Assembly (NCBI RefSeq): GCF_000766865.1 | Contig: NZ_JNFA01000019.1 | Coordinates: 124,001 to 188,000, forward strand | Source: Listeria booriae | GTDB taxonomy: Bacteria; Bacillota; Bacilli; Lactobacillales; Listeriaceae | Direction: 5' to 3' | Length of the DNA stretch: 64,000 bases | Shown: positions 26,844-34,941 of the stretch, in pieces | Position numbering within the stretch: position 1 is the stretch's first letter | How the letters are laid out: each line of letters starts with the position of its first letter | Position numbers and translations under genes: made by a program | The notes under the pieces: model-generated | What the model saw: only the letters and a program-made list of their open reading frames with translations | What the model was told of the DNA's origin: nothing | Databases searched by the model: none

Positions 26844-29126
26844 CTATTCAGGGATGTCGTCGGTGATATTAACTCGGCGCGGCTTGCTGCCTTCATGTGG
26901 GCCAACTACGCCGCGTTGTTCCATTTCATCGATGATTCGAGCAGCACGATTATAGCCAATCCGAAATTTCCGTTGCAACATCGAAACGGAGGCTGTTTGC
27001 ATTTCGCGCACTAGTTCGACAGCTTCGTTATACAATTCATCTTCTGCTTCATCCGCTACATCAGGAACTTCGTCGGGAATCATTTCTTCGTTGTACTGTG
27101 CTTTTTGTTGCGCGACAACGAATGATACGATGTCTTCTACTTCTTGATCTGATAGGAAGGCGCCTTGAATTCGAACGGGTTTGCTTGCTCCAACTGGTAG
27201 GAAGAGCATATCACCACGACCGAGCAATTTCTCTGCGCCTCCCATATCCAAAATTGTTCGCGAATCAATCGCACTAGATACTGCAAAAGCGATTCGTGAC
27301 GGGATATTGGCTTTGATTACGCCTGTGATAACGTCTACAGATGGACGTTGTGTGGCGATAATCAAATGGATCCCAGCGGCACGTGCCATCTGCGCTAAAC
27401 GAGTGATGGCATCTTCGACATCATTGGAAGCTACCATCATCAAATCGGCCAACTCGTCGACGATGACAACAATGAATGGAAGTTCTGCTTGTTTCGCTTC
27501 ATTTTGCTCGTTATGTTGGCGAACATGTGCGTTATAGCCTGCCATATTACGGGTTCCTGTATGTGAAAATAAATCGTAACGTCGCTCCATTTCGGATACT
27601 ACTTTTTGTAATGCTTGGGCAGCTTTTTTTGGATTGGTTACGACGGGTGCTAGTAAATGCGGAATACCATTGTACACGTTTAGTTCGACCATTTTTGGAT
27701 CAATCATCATCATTTTCACTTCATGTGGTTTCGCTCGTAAAAGGATACTTGTAATAATGCCGTTAATACATACTGATTTACCGCTACCTGTCGCACCTGC
27801 AACGAGCATGTGTGGCATCTTGTCTAAATTCGCGACAATGGCGTCACCAGAAATATCGCGTCCTAGAGCGATTTGTAACTTCTCATCAGGTCGATCATTC
27901 GGATTGTTCTCCAACACTTCGCGGAGCGCTACCATGGCGACCGTTTGATTGGCCACTTCTATCCCGATGGCTGATTTTCCTGGGATTGGCGCTTCGATGC
28001 GGATATCTTTAGCGGCGAGTGCCAAGGCAATATCATCACTTAGACCAACGATTTTACTTACCTTCACGCCGACAGATGGCTGCACTTCGTATTTCGTTAC
28101 TGCTGGGCCTAGATGTACTTGCGTTATTTTTGCTTTTACGCCGAAGCTTTCGAATGTGGATTCTAGTTTCTGCGCGTTCGCTTTGATTTGGTCGTATTCT
28201 TTGCTTTGGTCGGTTGGTTTTGCTGGAGTTAGGAGGTCGATTGGTGGCAACTGGTAGATTTCATTCTCAAATGATTCTTGCTGAAATGTTATCGGCGCGA
28301 CTTCTTCCTCTTCTTTCGGTTCTACTACTTCTTTCTTCACGGGTTCTTGCGCTTTCTGGAAATTCGAAATGATTGGTGGCAAGCCGGATTCTTTCTGCTC
28401 TTTCACTTCTTCTACGATTGGTTCTGCTTCAATGACTGGTTGTTTTTTTGGTTTTGGTGCTTTTTTTGGTTTCGGTTTGCGGTTCTTCCCTTTTTCAAAT
28501 AAGTGCTGTAGTTGCTCAAATGCCTGTGTTAGAAAGGCACTTACTTTGGAAAAGGCGGTTTTTAATGGAATTCCGGTTAGTAGCGATAAGCCGTAAAGCA
28601 CGATGATTGTTGCTAAAATATTTGTGCCAATTCGGTCGACTAAAAAATATGTAACGGCTACAATGCCTGAACCGATGATGCCCCCGCCAACGTTGTCAAT
28701 TTGACTTGGATGCAAAATGTTCTGTGTTAATAGCTTCCACATCGTTGCAAAAACGGAGGACCCGTCTGCCATCACATGTGACACGTACCACATTTCTATG
28801 AATGTAAGTAAACCAATAAAAATCAAATAACAGCCTAAAAGCCGCTTTGTAAACAATTGTGGAAATTTTCCTTTGAAAACAAAATACACGCCTAAGATGG
28901 TTAATCCGGCAAGTAATACGATTGCCAAATTCCCCGCGACAAACTCGCCTAATGCGTAGACTAGTCGACCGATAAAACCGAGATGGAATATGCCGATAAG
29001 ACTGAGTCCAGCCATAATAACGCCGCTTATTTCAAAGGAGTAAGATTTTGCTGTTTGTTTTTTCTTTCTCGTCGTCTTTTTTGAACGCGAGTTTTTTTTC
29101 TTTGTTTGATTTGCCAATGTCCCCAC
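26844..29126 (-). CDS. spoIIIE: DNA translocase SpoIIIE/FtsK
   Basis: Septal double-stranded DNA pump (760 residues). A basic N-terminal tail is followed by four membrane segments to about residue 190, then a Lys/Pro/Glu-rich linker ([14 protein letters not shown], runs of Val-Glu) to about 300, the RecA-like motor (Walker [35 protein letters not shown]) and a C-terminal winged-helix gamma domain ([24 protein letters not shown]) that reads chromosome polarity sequences. In non-sporulating Listeria it presumably clears trapped chromosome at division. GTG start. Overall sure of family; SpoIIIE versus FtsK naming is by context. Confidence 0.95.
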   Translation of the reverse strand: MGTLANQTKKKNSRSKKTTRKKKQTAKSYSFEISGVIMAGLSLIGIFHLGFIGRLVYALGEFVAGNLAIVLLAGLTILGVYFVFKGKFPQLFTKRLLGCYLIFIGLLTFIEMWYVSHVMADGSSVFATMWKLLTQNILHPSQIDNVGGGIIGSGIVAVTYFLVDRIGTNILATIIVLYGLSLLTGIPLKTAFSKVSAFLTQAFEQLQHLFEKGKNRKPKPKKAPKPKKQPVIEAEPIVEEVKEQKESGLPPIISNFQKAQEPVKKEVVEPKEEEEVAPITFQQESFENEIYQLPPIDLLTPAKPTDQSKEYDQIKANAQKLESTFESFGVKAKITQVHLGPAVTKYEVQPSVGVKVSKIVGLSDDIALALAAKDIRIEAPIPGKSAIGIEVANQTVAMVALREVLENNPNDRPDEKLQIALGRDISGDAIVANLDKMPHMLVAGATGSGKSVCINGIITSILLRAKPHEVKMMMIDPKMVELNVYNGIPHLLAPVVTNPKKAAQALQKVVSEMERRYDLFSHTGTRNMAGYNAHVRQHNEQNEAKQAELPFIVVIVDELADLMMVASNDVEDAITRLAQMARAAGIHLIIATQRPSVDVITGVIKANIPSRIAFAVSSAIDSRTILDMGGAEKLLGRGDMLFLPVGASKPVRIQGAFLSDQEVEDIVSFVVAQQKAQYNEEMIPDEVPDVADEAEDELYNEAVELVREMQTASVSMLQRKFRIGYNRAARIIDEMEQRGVVGPHEGSKPRRVNITDDIPE

Positions 29127-29215
29127 CCTATCCTTTTTTTGCTCGTTTCATTATAGCATACATGGGACGATTATTCCTCCACCTTTAGTACGAAATACGA
29201 AAATATGTTCTTATA

Positions 29216-29257
29216 TGCAAAAAAGACATTTCCGATACTGGGAAACATCTTTTTGCA
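29216..29257. terminator. Terminator of yitT
   Basis: An imperfect 17-18-bp stem with A-rich and T-rich outer arms (TGCAAAAAAGA at the left, ATCTTTTTGCA at the right), immediately after the yitT stop on the minus strand. Confidence 0.75.
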
Positions 29258-29258
29258 T

Positions 29259-30176
29259 TTATAGGTGTGGTGTTCGTTTCTTCATCATTTTTCCGCCGCG
29301 GACTTCGGACATGCTATTGCCGACTGCCATGAAGGCTTCGGGGTCGATGTCATCCAAGATGGAAATAAGTTTCGGTTCTTCAAAACGGGAGATAATAACG
29401 AAAACTACTTTTTTTATGTCGCCTGAATAGCCACCGGTTGCATCGATATATGTAACGCCTTTACCAAGTTGTTCGATGATTTCGGTACCAATTTTTTCAT
29501 AGTGATGGCTAATAATAAAAGCACTTTTCGATTCGTCTACGCCGCTAATGACGATGTCGATTACTTTATATGCTAGAAAGTATGTGATAAGCGAGTACAT
29601 TGCCCGATCCCAGTTAAATACAAGTCCTGCGATTAGGAAAATGACGATGTTGATTGCCATAATAATTTGACCCGTGGAAAATGGTGATTTGCCATTAATA
29701 ATGATGGAGACGATTTCCGTACCATCCAGCGCCCCGCCGTTACGAATAACGATGCCTACGCCAAGTCCAAGTGTCACACCACCGAACACGGTTGCCAGTA
29801 ATAAATCATCGGTGACAGGCTCTAAATCATGCAAAATCAATGTGACTGTTGACATGACTGCGATGCCATACAAGGTAAACAAGGCGAAATTCTTGCCAAT
29901 TTTGCGATAACCAATAATGAAAAATGGAATATTTAAAACAAAAGTTAGCACACCGAGTGGCGCTGGCGTCAATTGTGAAATAATGATGGAAATACCAACA
30001 ACGCCCCCATCTAAAATTCGATTATTTACTAAAAAAAGTTCTAAACCCACACCCATCAAAATGGCGCCTAACGTAATCATTAAGATTTTGTAGATAAGCC
30101 ATTTCGTTTTGTTCCGCTTTTTTTGAAATACGTCTTGCACTATCTTTTCTTCTAGTGCAGCTTCTCCTGATTGCAA
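29259..30176 (-). CDS. YitT-family membrane protein (DUF161/DUF2179)
   Basis: A 305-residue protein with five hydrophobic segments in the first 190 residues (for example ILMITLGAILMGVGLELFLV, the GGVVGISIIIS loop), followed by a soluble C-terminal DUF2179 domain (KSAFIISHHYEKIGTEIIEQLGKGVTYIDATGGYSG). These are the YitT family features. Function is not established; transport or sensing has been suggested for relatives. Start is TTG at 30174-30176 with GGGAG 9 nt upstream, which is the best site visible but not certain. Has its own terminator. Confidence 0.83.
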   Translation of the reverse strand: MQSGEAALEEKIVQDVFQKKRNKTKWLIYKILMITLGAILMGVGLELFLVNNRILDGGVVGISIIISQLTPAPLGVLTFVLNIPFFIIGYRKIGKNFALFTLYGIAVMSTVTLILHDLEPVTDDLLLATVFGGVTLGLGVGIVIRNGGALDGTEIVSIIINGKSPFSTGQIIMAINIVIFLIAGLVFNWDRAMYSLITYFLAYKVIDIVISGVDESKSAFIISHHYEKIGTEIIEQLGKGVTYIDATGGYSGDIKKVVFVIISRFEEPKLISILDDIDPEAFMAVGNSMSEVRGGKMMKKRTPHL

Positions 30177-30214
30177 TCCCCTTCACTCCCATGCTGTTTT
30201 CTCATTCTTAAATT

Positions 30215-30220
30215 ATACCA
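30215..30220 (-). promoter_or_regulatory. Extended -10 promoter of yitT
   Basis: Minus strand TGGTATAAT (TGnTATAAT) about 40 bp upstream of the TTG start. An ACCAT-N6-ATGGT inverted repeat overlaps its upstream side (30218-30236 region) and could be an operator. Confidence 0.5.
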
Positions 30221-30383
30221 TATAATAATGGTCGGCAAAATAATTATTTCATAAATTGAACTACTTTTATGGCTAAATTGCTCAATTTTTCTTGCATATG
30301 TAGCAATATGTATAGTATCATAGACAATGCGCAAACTAGGAAATTCATTTTTCCAATAAAATTTAATTAAGGGTGGTTAGAAC

Positions 30384-31343
30384 ATGAACAGCTATCAAGT
30401 GTTGTTATATTACAAATACACAACGATTGATAATCCTGAACAATTCGCAACCGAGCACCTCGCTATGTGTAAAGAAATCGGTCTTAAAGGACGGATTTTA
30501 GTGGCAGAGGAAGGCATTAATGGTACGGTTTCAGGAACAGTAGAAGAAACGGAAAAATATATCGAAGCAATGCACGCAGATCCGCGTTTTGCCGATATGG
30601 TATTTAAGATTGATGCAGCAGACAAGCATGCGTTCCAAAAAATGCACGTTCGTCCACGCACAGAAATCGTCTCCCTTTCTCTAGAGAATGACGTCAATCC
30701 TTTAGAAGTAACTGGTAACTACATGGAGCCTGAAGAGTTCCGCGAAGCTTTAAAAGATGAAAATACAGTGATTTTAGATGCACGAAATGATTATGAGTTT
30801 GATTTAGGTCATTTCCGTGGCGCTATTCGTCCAGATATTACAGCATTCCGTGATCTTCCTGATTGGGTAGAAGAGAATCGTGACATGTTTGAAGATAAGA
30901 AGATTGTAACGTATTGCACGGGCGGTATCCGTTGTGAGAAATTCTCTGGTTGGTTGAAAACAGCTGGCTTTGACGATGTTTCTCAATTACATGGCGGTAT
31001 TGCAACGTACGGCAAAGATGAGACCGTAAAAGGCGACCTTTGGGATGGCATGATGTACGTATTTGATGAGCGTATTGCTGTTCCGATTAATCGTGTCGAT
31101 CATACGATTGTTGGTAAAGATTATTTCGATGGTACGCCATGTGAACGCTACATTAATTGCGCGAATCCATATTGCAATAAGCAAATATTAGCTTCCGAAG
31201 AAAACGAAGAGAAGTATTTGCGTAGTTGTTCTCATGAATGCCGCGTACATCCAGCCAATCTTTACGTGAAAAAACACGCGTTAAGTCAAGAAGAATTAGA
31301 AGCTCGCATTGCTAATTTAGAAGAAACAGTAAGTGCAAAATAA
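30384..31343 (+). CDS. trhO: tRNA uridine(34) hydroxylase, rhodanese domain (TrhO)
   Basis: Oxygen-dependent tRNA U34 hydroxylase of the TrhO/YceA/YbfQ family, which starts 5-alkoxyuridine synthesis at the wobble base. The 319-residue protein has an N-terminal acylphosphatase-like domain ([10 protein letters not shown]), a central rhodanese domain with the active loop [14 protein letters not shown] (Cys near 180), and a C-terminal cysteine-rich segment (CANPYCN, CSHEC) likely binding metal. ATG start with GGGTGG upstream. Monocistronic, with a strong shared terminator. Confidence 0.92.
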   Translation: MNSYQVLLYYKYTTIDNPEQFATEHLAMCKEIGLKGRILVAEEGINGTVSGTVEETEKYIEAMHADPRFADMVFKIDAADKHAFQKMHVRPRTEIVSLSLENDVNPLEVTGNYMEPEEFREALKDENTVILDARNDYEFDLGHFRGAIRPDITAFRDLPDWVEENRDMFEDKKIVTYCTGGIRCEKFSGWLKTAGFDDVSQLHGGIATYGKDETVKGDLWDGMMYVFDERIAVPINRVDHTIVGKDYFDGTPCERYINCANPYCNKQILASEENEEKYLRSCSHECRVHPANLYVKKHALSQEELEARIANLEETVSAK

Positions 31344-31388
31344 AAAAATGAGTGGTTCCCGTCAAAATTGGGAGACCACTCATTTTTT
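31343..31388. terminator. Bidirectional terminator trhO / fni
   Basis: A stem of about 18 bp (AAAAAATGAGTGGTTCCC at 31343-31360 with 31370-31388, one bulge). It overlaps the ends of both convergent genes and gives U tracts on both strands. Confidence 0.9.
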
Positions 31389-32445
31389 AGTTATCTCGAT
31401 TGGCGAGTCTTGCAAAATCGACATGACGAAGTTCTGCAAAATCTCGAAGTTCCCCTTGTACCAAAAGCGATTTCCGCGTTAATGCTGCAATGTTTTTAGC
31501 ACTTAGCAACGTCATGATGCTTTGTAACTGCTCCGTCCAACCTCGCAAAAATTGGATTGTTGTTTCGACATCAGCTGTTTTTAGTTGATGTAAAACGGTG
31601 CCTGCAATCCCGACTGATTTTGCGCCAAGGGCTAGGCATTTCACGACGTCAAGTGGTGTTTTAACCCCACCAGAAGCTAGCAAGCTGACCGTTGTATTTT
31701 GGCAGTCAAGCAAAGATTCCGCCGTCGTTAAGCCCCACTGTTCCAAGAATGTGTATGCCCCGTCACGCCTGCGGTCATTTTCAATTTTGGCGAAATTAGT
31801 TCCGCCTTGCCCGCCTAAATCAATCGTTTCAACACCGATATCTTGCAGTTGTTGCATCAGTTCGCGACTCATTCCGAAACCGACCTCTTTCACAATGACT
31901 GGGAATTCTTGCAGTGAAACGATTTTTTCAATCGCGCGTAACCAATTGGAGAAATCACGATCACCTTCTCGCATAACAAGTTCCTGCGCCACATTAATAT
32001 GTATTTGCAAAGCATTGGCCTGCAACATGTCTACCGCTTTTCTCGCGTTATCGACCGAATTATCCGCACTTACATTCGCGAAAATAATCCCATCTGGATT
32101 TTCCGCTCGAACGATGCTATACGTCTCTTCCATCCGCGCATCTTTAAGCGCCGCCGACTGAGAACCGACCGCCATGGCTATCCCGACCTCGCGCGCCACA
32201 ATCGCCAGTTGCTGATTCACTTGCTTCGTCCGTGCACTCCCGCCTGTCATCGCATTAATATAAAACGGTAAAGCAAAACGCTGCTCTGCAAAAAACGTTT
32301 CTAACTGCACCTCCTCTTGCCTAAAATCCGGCAAAGTCTGTGGCACAAAGCGAATCCCATCAAATGCCGATAGCTCCTCATCGTATTGCTGATACGCCAA
32401 TGTAATATGTTCATCTTTCCTGCGTGACCGCTGATTTTCCGTCAC
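31387..32445 (-). CDS. fni: Type 2 isopentenyl-diphosphate isomerase
   Basis: FMN- and NADPH-dependent enzyme converting IPP to DMAPP. The 352-residue protein shows RRKDEH near the start, INAMTGGS (FMN phosphate region), MAVGSQSAAL, KEVGFGMSRE, DLGGQGGTNFAKIE and ASGGVKTPLDVVKCLALGA, all typical of the IDI-2 TIM barrel. I start at GTG 32443-32445 (GGGAG 9 nt upstream); the longer frame runs into the terminator of the upstream gene. Fits the dxs/ispA isoprenoid genes elsewhere in the window. Confidence 0.94.
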   Translation of the reverse strand: MTENQRSRRKDEHITLAYQQYDEELSAFDGIRFVPQTLPDFRQEEVQLETFFAEQRFALPFYINAMTGGSARTKQVNQQLAIVAREVGIAMAVGSQSAALKDARMEETYSIVRAENPDGIIFANVSADNSVDNARKAVDMLQANALQIHINVAQELVMREGDRDFSNWLRAIEKIVSLQEFPVIVKEVGFGMSRELMQQLQDIGVETIDLGGQGGTNFAKIENDRRRDGAYTFLEQWGLTTAESLLDCQNTTVSLLASGGVKTPLDVVKCLALGAKSVGIAGTVLHQLKTADVETTIQFLRGWTEQLQSIMTLLSAKNIAALTRKSLLVQGELRDFAELRHVDFARLANRDN

Positions 32446-32464
32446 AGCCCTCTTCTCCCTTCCA

Positions 32465-32489
32465 TAAAAAAACACCTATAAATCAGGTG
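32465..32489 (-). terminator. Terminator of the DUF1033 gene
   Basis: Stem CACCT (32473-32477) with AGGTG (32485-32489), 7-nt loop, then TTTTTTTA on the minus strand. It overlaps the DUF1033 stop and separates that gene from fni. Confidence 0.75.
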
Positions 32490-32842
32490 CTTTCTTCGAT
32501 TTCACGCTCCAAAAACGAGAAATACAAAACTTTCTCTTCCGTCGTCGGTTCATAAACTTTCCCATTTTGAAATAAAATGAGTCCGTGAAACGTTTGGATA
32601 TCATCGTCACATTCCTCACAATATTGCGTCTCATCCTCCGACCATGTTGCGAGTAGCACCGTTTTTTTCGCGGCATGGTGCGGATAAGTCCCTACTAATT
32701 CACGCGCCATTTCTAAGTACTTCGTCATCGCTTCTGTTTTCTCTGTATAAGTAAACGATGCCTCAATATCGCTTTGCCAATCCTCAAAAAACCACCAAGG
32801 CTCATATTCGCCCTTTGTTTTAATCACTTGAAATTCATTCAT
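32483..32842 (-). CDS. DUF1033-family protein
   Basis: A small acidic cytoplasmic protein (119 residues) with no signal or membrane segment. The pattern EYEPWWFFEDWQSDI near the N-terminus and a central ATWSEDETQYCEECDDDIQTFHGL segment with a CEEC pair match the DUF1033 family of Listeria and lactic acid bacteria as I remember it. No function is known. ATG start with GGAG upstream. It is closed by its own small terminator and stands upstream of fni. Confidence 0.78.
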   Translation of the reverse strand: MNEFQVIKTKGEYEPWWFFEDWQSDIEASFTYTEKTEAMTKYLEMARELVGTYPHHAAKKTVLLATWSEDETQYCEECDDDIQTFHGLILFQNGKVYEPTTEEKVLYFSFLEREIEEST

Positions 32843-32939
32843 CTAAAAAACTCCTAACATTCGTTCACTTCGTGTATGTAAGTCATTATAACACAGCAGC
32901 GGCCAATCTCATCCTATCTTGCTTCGATTATGTTATTTT

Positions 32940-32968
32940 TTGAAATATAATAGGAAACACGGTACACT
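32940..32968 (+). promoter_or_regulatory. Apparent acylphosphatase promoter, separated from its gene by repeat copy C
   Basis: TTGAAA (32940-32945), 17-bp spacer, TACACT (32963-32968). The 23-bp direct repeat starts inside this -10. Its second copy lies just before the acyP ribosome binding site, so the promoter and gene were probably adjacent before the element arrived. Confidence 0.55.
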
Positions 32969-32987
32969 ATTGGTAATGACAATAAAG
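32965..32987 (+). repeat. Left 23-bp direct repeat flanking copy C
   Basis: Identical to 33350-33372 except for one base (G versus A at the ninth position). It directly abuts the left end of copy C, as expected of an unusually long target duplication or a recombination footprint. Confidence 0.85.
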
Positions 32988-33349
32988 AGTCTGGGACATA
33001 ACCCAAATAAATCGGCGACAAGCGCTCGCATTGTTGAGGCTGTTCGAAGAAACTGAGATACAGCCTCAATATGCCTACGAGTTTACGAGTAGGCGTTCCA
33101 TCAGGATTCAGACGGCAAGTTCCAAGCGGTTCTGCTACACTAACGTTACGCATAACTTCTCGCATGGTCGGGGATACGACTCCCTCCCTGCTTTCAGTCA
33201 TCACATACACAAGTATGCTCCGCTTCCGGCTTCCACCAAACGCCCTGAATACAAACGCTTTCGCTCGATTTGTGTAAAGCCAAACTTTTCATCCTACCCA
33301 AAGTAAATGGCTCGGCGGTTTTGCATTATTTTGAGTTTTGTCCCAACCT
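32988..33349. repeat. TGGGACA dispersed hairpin element, copy C (with 239-bp nested insert)
   Basis: A 362-bp element in the acyP leader. Ends: AGTCTGGGACATAACCCAA (32988-33006) and TTGAGTTTTGTCCCAACCT (33331-33349), 15 of 19 positions complementary. The inner stem AAAGCCAAAC (33276-33285) with GTTTTGCATT (33318-33327) has two mismatches, but its closing pair differs from A and B in a compensated way. The left shoulder up to CGCTCG is nearly identical to copy A. No convincing gene inside. Confidence 0.85.
33029..33267. repeat. Nested insert in copy C, related in its right half to the insert of copy B
   Basis: It lies between CGCTCG at 33023-33028 and the duplicated CGCTCG at 33262-33267, exactly the site used in copy B. 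The last 50 or so bases (from CTCCGCTTCCGG onward) are nearly identical to copy B. The left part is different and has its own hairpins (TTGAGGCTG/CAGCCTCAA, GCCTAC/GTAGGC). Confidence 0.75.
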
Positions 33350-33372
33350 CACTATTGATAATGACAATAAAG
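33350..33372 (+). repeat. Right 23-bp direct repeat flanking copy C
   Basis: Second copy of the 32965-32987 repeat, beginning right after the element and ending just upstream of the acyP ribosome binding site. Confidence 0.85.
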
Positions 33373-33387
33373 GATAGGTGATGAATT

Positions 33388-33669
33388 ATGGCTCGCAAGA
33401 CTGTAATAATGCGTGTAACTGGCATGGTGCAAGGCGTTGGCTTCCGTTACACAACGAAACATTTAGCGTATAAATTAAACATTAGCGGCATCGTAAAAAA
33501 CTTAGAAGATGGCTCTGTTGAAATTCAAGCCATTGCAGAAGAAGACGATTTGGAGAAATTCATCGAAGCGGTCAAAAAAGGACCCTCTCCTGCTGCTAGA
33601 ATCGGCGAAGTTTACATTTATAAAGATGCTCCTGTCGAAGAACGCAAAACATTTGATATTGAGTATTGA
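33388..33669 (+). CDS. acyP: Acylphosphatase
   Basis: Small hydrolase of carboxyl phosphates such as acetyl phosphate or 1,3-bisphosphoglycerate. The 93-residue protein has the signature [17 protein letters not shown], with catalytic Arg in GFR, and the second motif [13 protein letters not shown] containing the catalytic Asn. Length is normal. ATG at 33388, with AGGATAGG upstream. Its apparent promoter is more than 400 bp upstream because repeat copy C lies in the leader. Confidence 0.94.
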   Translation: MARKTVIMRVTGMVQGVGFRYTTKHLAYKLNISGIVKNLEDGSVEIQAIAEEDDLEKFIEAVKKGPSPAARIGEVYIYKDAPVEERKTFDIEY

Positions 33670-33735
33670 TTAAGCGCTACTTTTCGATTATAGTTAAGGC
33701 TGTAGTTATTTTTATGAAGGAAGGAGTGGTTGCGT

Positions 33736-34014
33736 GTGTTTGAGTCATTAATCCAGATGGCTTTAGGTCCAGAATATATTTCGCTTTATGTCACCTTCTT
33801 TATGACGATGGCTGTGTTGCGTTACTGGCCGATTTTAGCGATGGTGAAGCCAACAATGGTATTGCACACGAAACATCTGTGCATCACGCCACTTCCTGTT
33901 ATTCACTTGAAGCCTGTGGTAGCTTATCCGATGCGCTTTATCATCGTATGGCTCGTCCAAGCAATAACGCGTTTTTCCAGTACCGACGACGAAGCTTCCT
34001 TGTCTTTTTCCTAA
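33736..34014 (+). CDS. Small membrane protein of unknown function upstream of yidC2
   Basis: A 92-residue protein that I do not recognise as a named family. It has a hydrophobic segment at about residues 15-38 (YISLYVTFFMTMAVLRYWPIL) and a second at about 67-80 (RFIIVWLVQAI), ending in an acidic/Ser tail. I choose GTG 33736-33738 because GGAG is 9 nt upstream; a TTG two codons earlier is also possible. It lies between acyP and yidC2 on the same strand, 43 bp before yidC2, so a link with membrane insertion is conceivable but unproven. Confidence 0.68.
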   Translation: MFESLIQMALGPEYISLYVTFFMTMAVLRYWPILAMVKPTMVLHTKHLCITPLPVIHLKPVVAYPMRFIIVWLVQAITRFSSTDDEASLSFS

Positions 34015-34057
34015 TGACGCATAAATACGAACTGAAATTTTAGGAGGAAATAAGACA

Positions 34058-34882
34058 TTGAAAAAGAAAAATATATTATTACTTATTATGATTGCCGCAT
34101 TATTTTTTGCGCTGGCGGGTTGTAGCATGGACCCTTCACAAAACACGGATGGTTTTTTCTACATCTATCTGATTAAGCCGTTCACAACGTTTATCGAATG
34201 GATTGCTTCCTTGTTTGGTGGTAATTATGGGATTGCGATTATCGTAACGACACTTGTTATCCGCGCCGCTATCATGCCTTTAAACCTACGTACTGCAAAA
34301 GCACAAATGGGCATGCAATCGAAAATGGCCGTTGCCAAACCAGAAATCGACGAAATCCAAGCGCGTCTAAAAAGAGCGACTTCTAAAGAAGAACAAGTCA
34401 AAATTCAACAAGAAATGACAGCCGTTTATTCGAAATACAATATCAATCCGTTACAAATGGGTTGTTTGCCACTCTTAATTCAAATGCCCATTCTGATGGC
34501 GTTTTATTATGCGATTCGTGGTTCATCCGATATCGCGCATCACACGTTCTTATGGTTTAGTCTAGGTAGCCCCGATATGATTTTGGCGTTTATCGCCGGA
34601 GCTGTTTATTTACTTCAATATTTCGTATCACTCATCGGCTACACGCCAGAACAAAAGAAACAAATGCGGATTATGGGCTTGATTTCGCCAATGATGATTT
34701 TATTCGTCTCCTTCTCCGCACCGTCCGCACTCGCACTATATTGGGCAGTCGGTGGTCTTTTCCTAGCAGGACAAACGCTACTAACGAAGAAACTATACAT
34801 GAAGAAACATCCAGAAGTTGAAATCATGGAAAAAGAAGAGAAAGAAATCGAGCAATTAGAACACGAACAAAATAAAAAATAA
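34058..34882 (+). CDS. yidC2: Membrane protein insertase YidC/OxaA, lipoprotein form
   Basis: Inserts membrane proteins with or without SecYEG. The 274-residue protein starts at TTG with AGGAGG upstream. It has a signal peptide with lipobox ALAGC (Cys about residue 22), then five membrane segments. The conserved positively charged groove Arg is in [19 protein letters not shown], and [17 protein letters not shown] and the C-terminal [14 protein letters not shown] match the family. The tail is Lys/Glu-rich. Gram-positives commonly have two paralogues; this would be the one not adjacent to rnpA. Confidence 0.94.
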   Translation: MKKKNILLLIMIAALFFALAGCSMDPSQNTDGFFYIYLIKPFTTFIEWIASLFGGNYGIAIIVTTLVIRAAIMPLNLRTAKAQMGMQSKMAVAKPEIDEIQARLKRATSKEEQVKIQQEMTAVYSKYNINPLQMGCLPLLIQMPILMAFYYAIRGSSDIAHHTFLWFSLGSPDMILAFIAGAVYLLQYFVSLIGYTPEQKKQMRIMGLISPMMILFVSFSAPSALALYWAVGGLFLAGQTLLTKKLYMKKHPEVEIMEKEEKEIEQLEHEQNKK

Positions 34883-34941
34883 AAAAGACGTTTCGATGAT
34901 TCGCGTATTGTACCTGCGGATTATCGAAACGTTCTTTTTTT
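34881..34941. terminator. Bidirectional terminator yidC2 / lisK
   Basis: Long stem with arms at 34881-34904 and 34915-34940 (core GTTTCGAT/ATCGAAAC), with A tract before and T tract after. It serves two convergent genes and overlaps both stop regions. Confidence 0.9.

Noticed and set aside
32914-33210. Open frame of 98 codons on the minus strand inside repeat copy C
   Set aside because: It runs through the terminal repeat and nested insert, has no ribosome binding site, and its composition follows the hairpins rather than a protein. Treated as non-coding.
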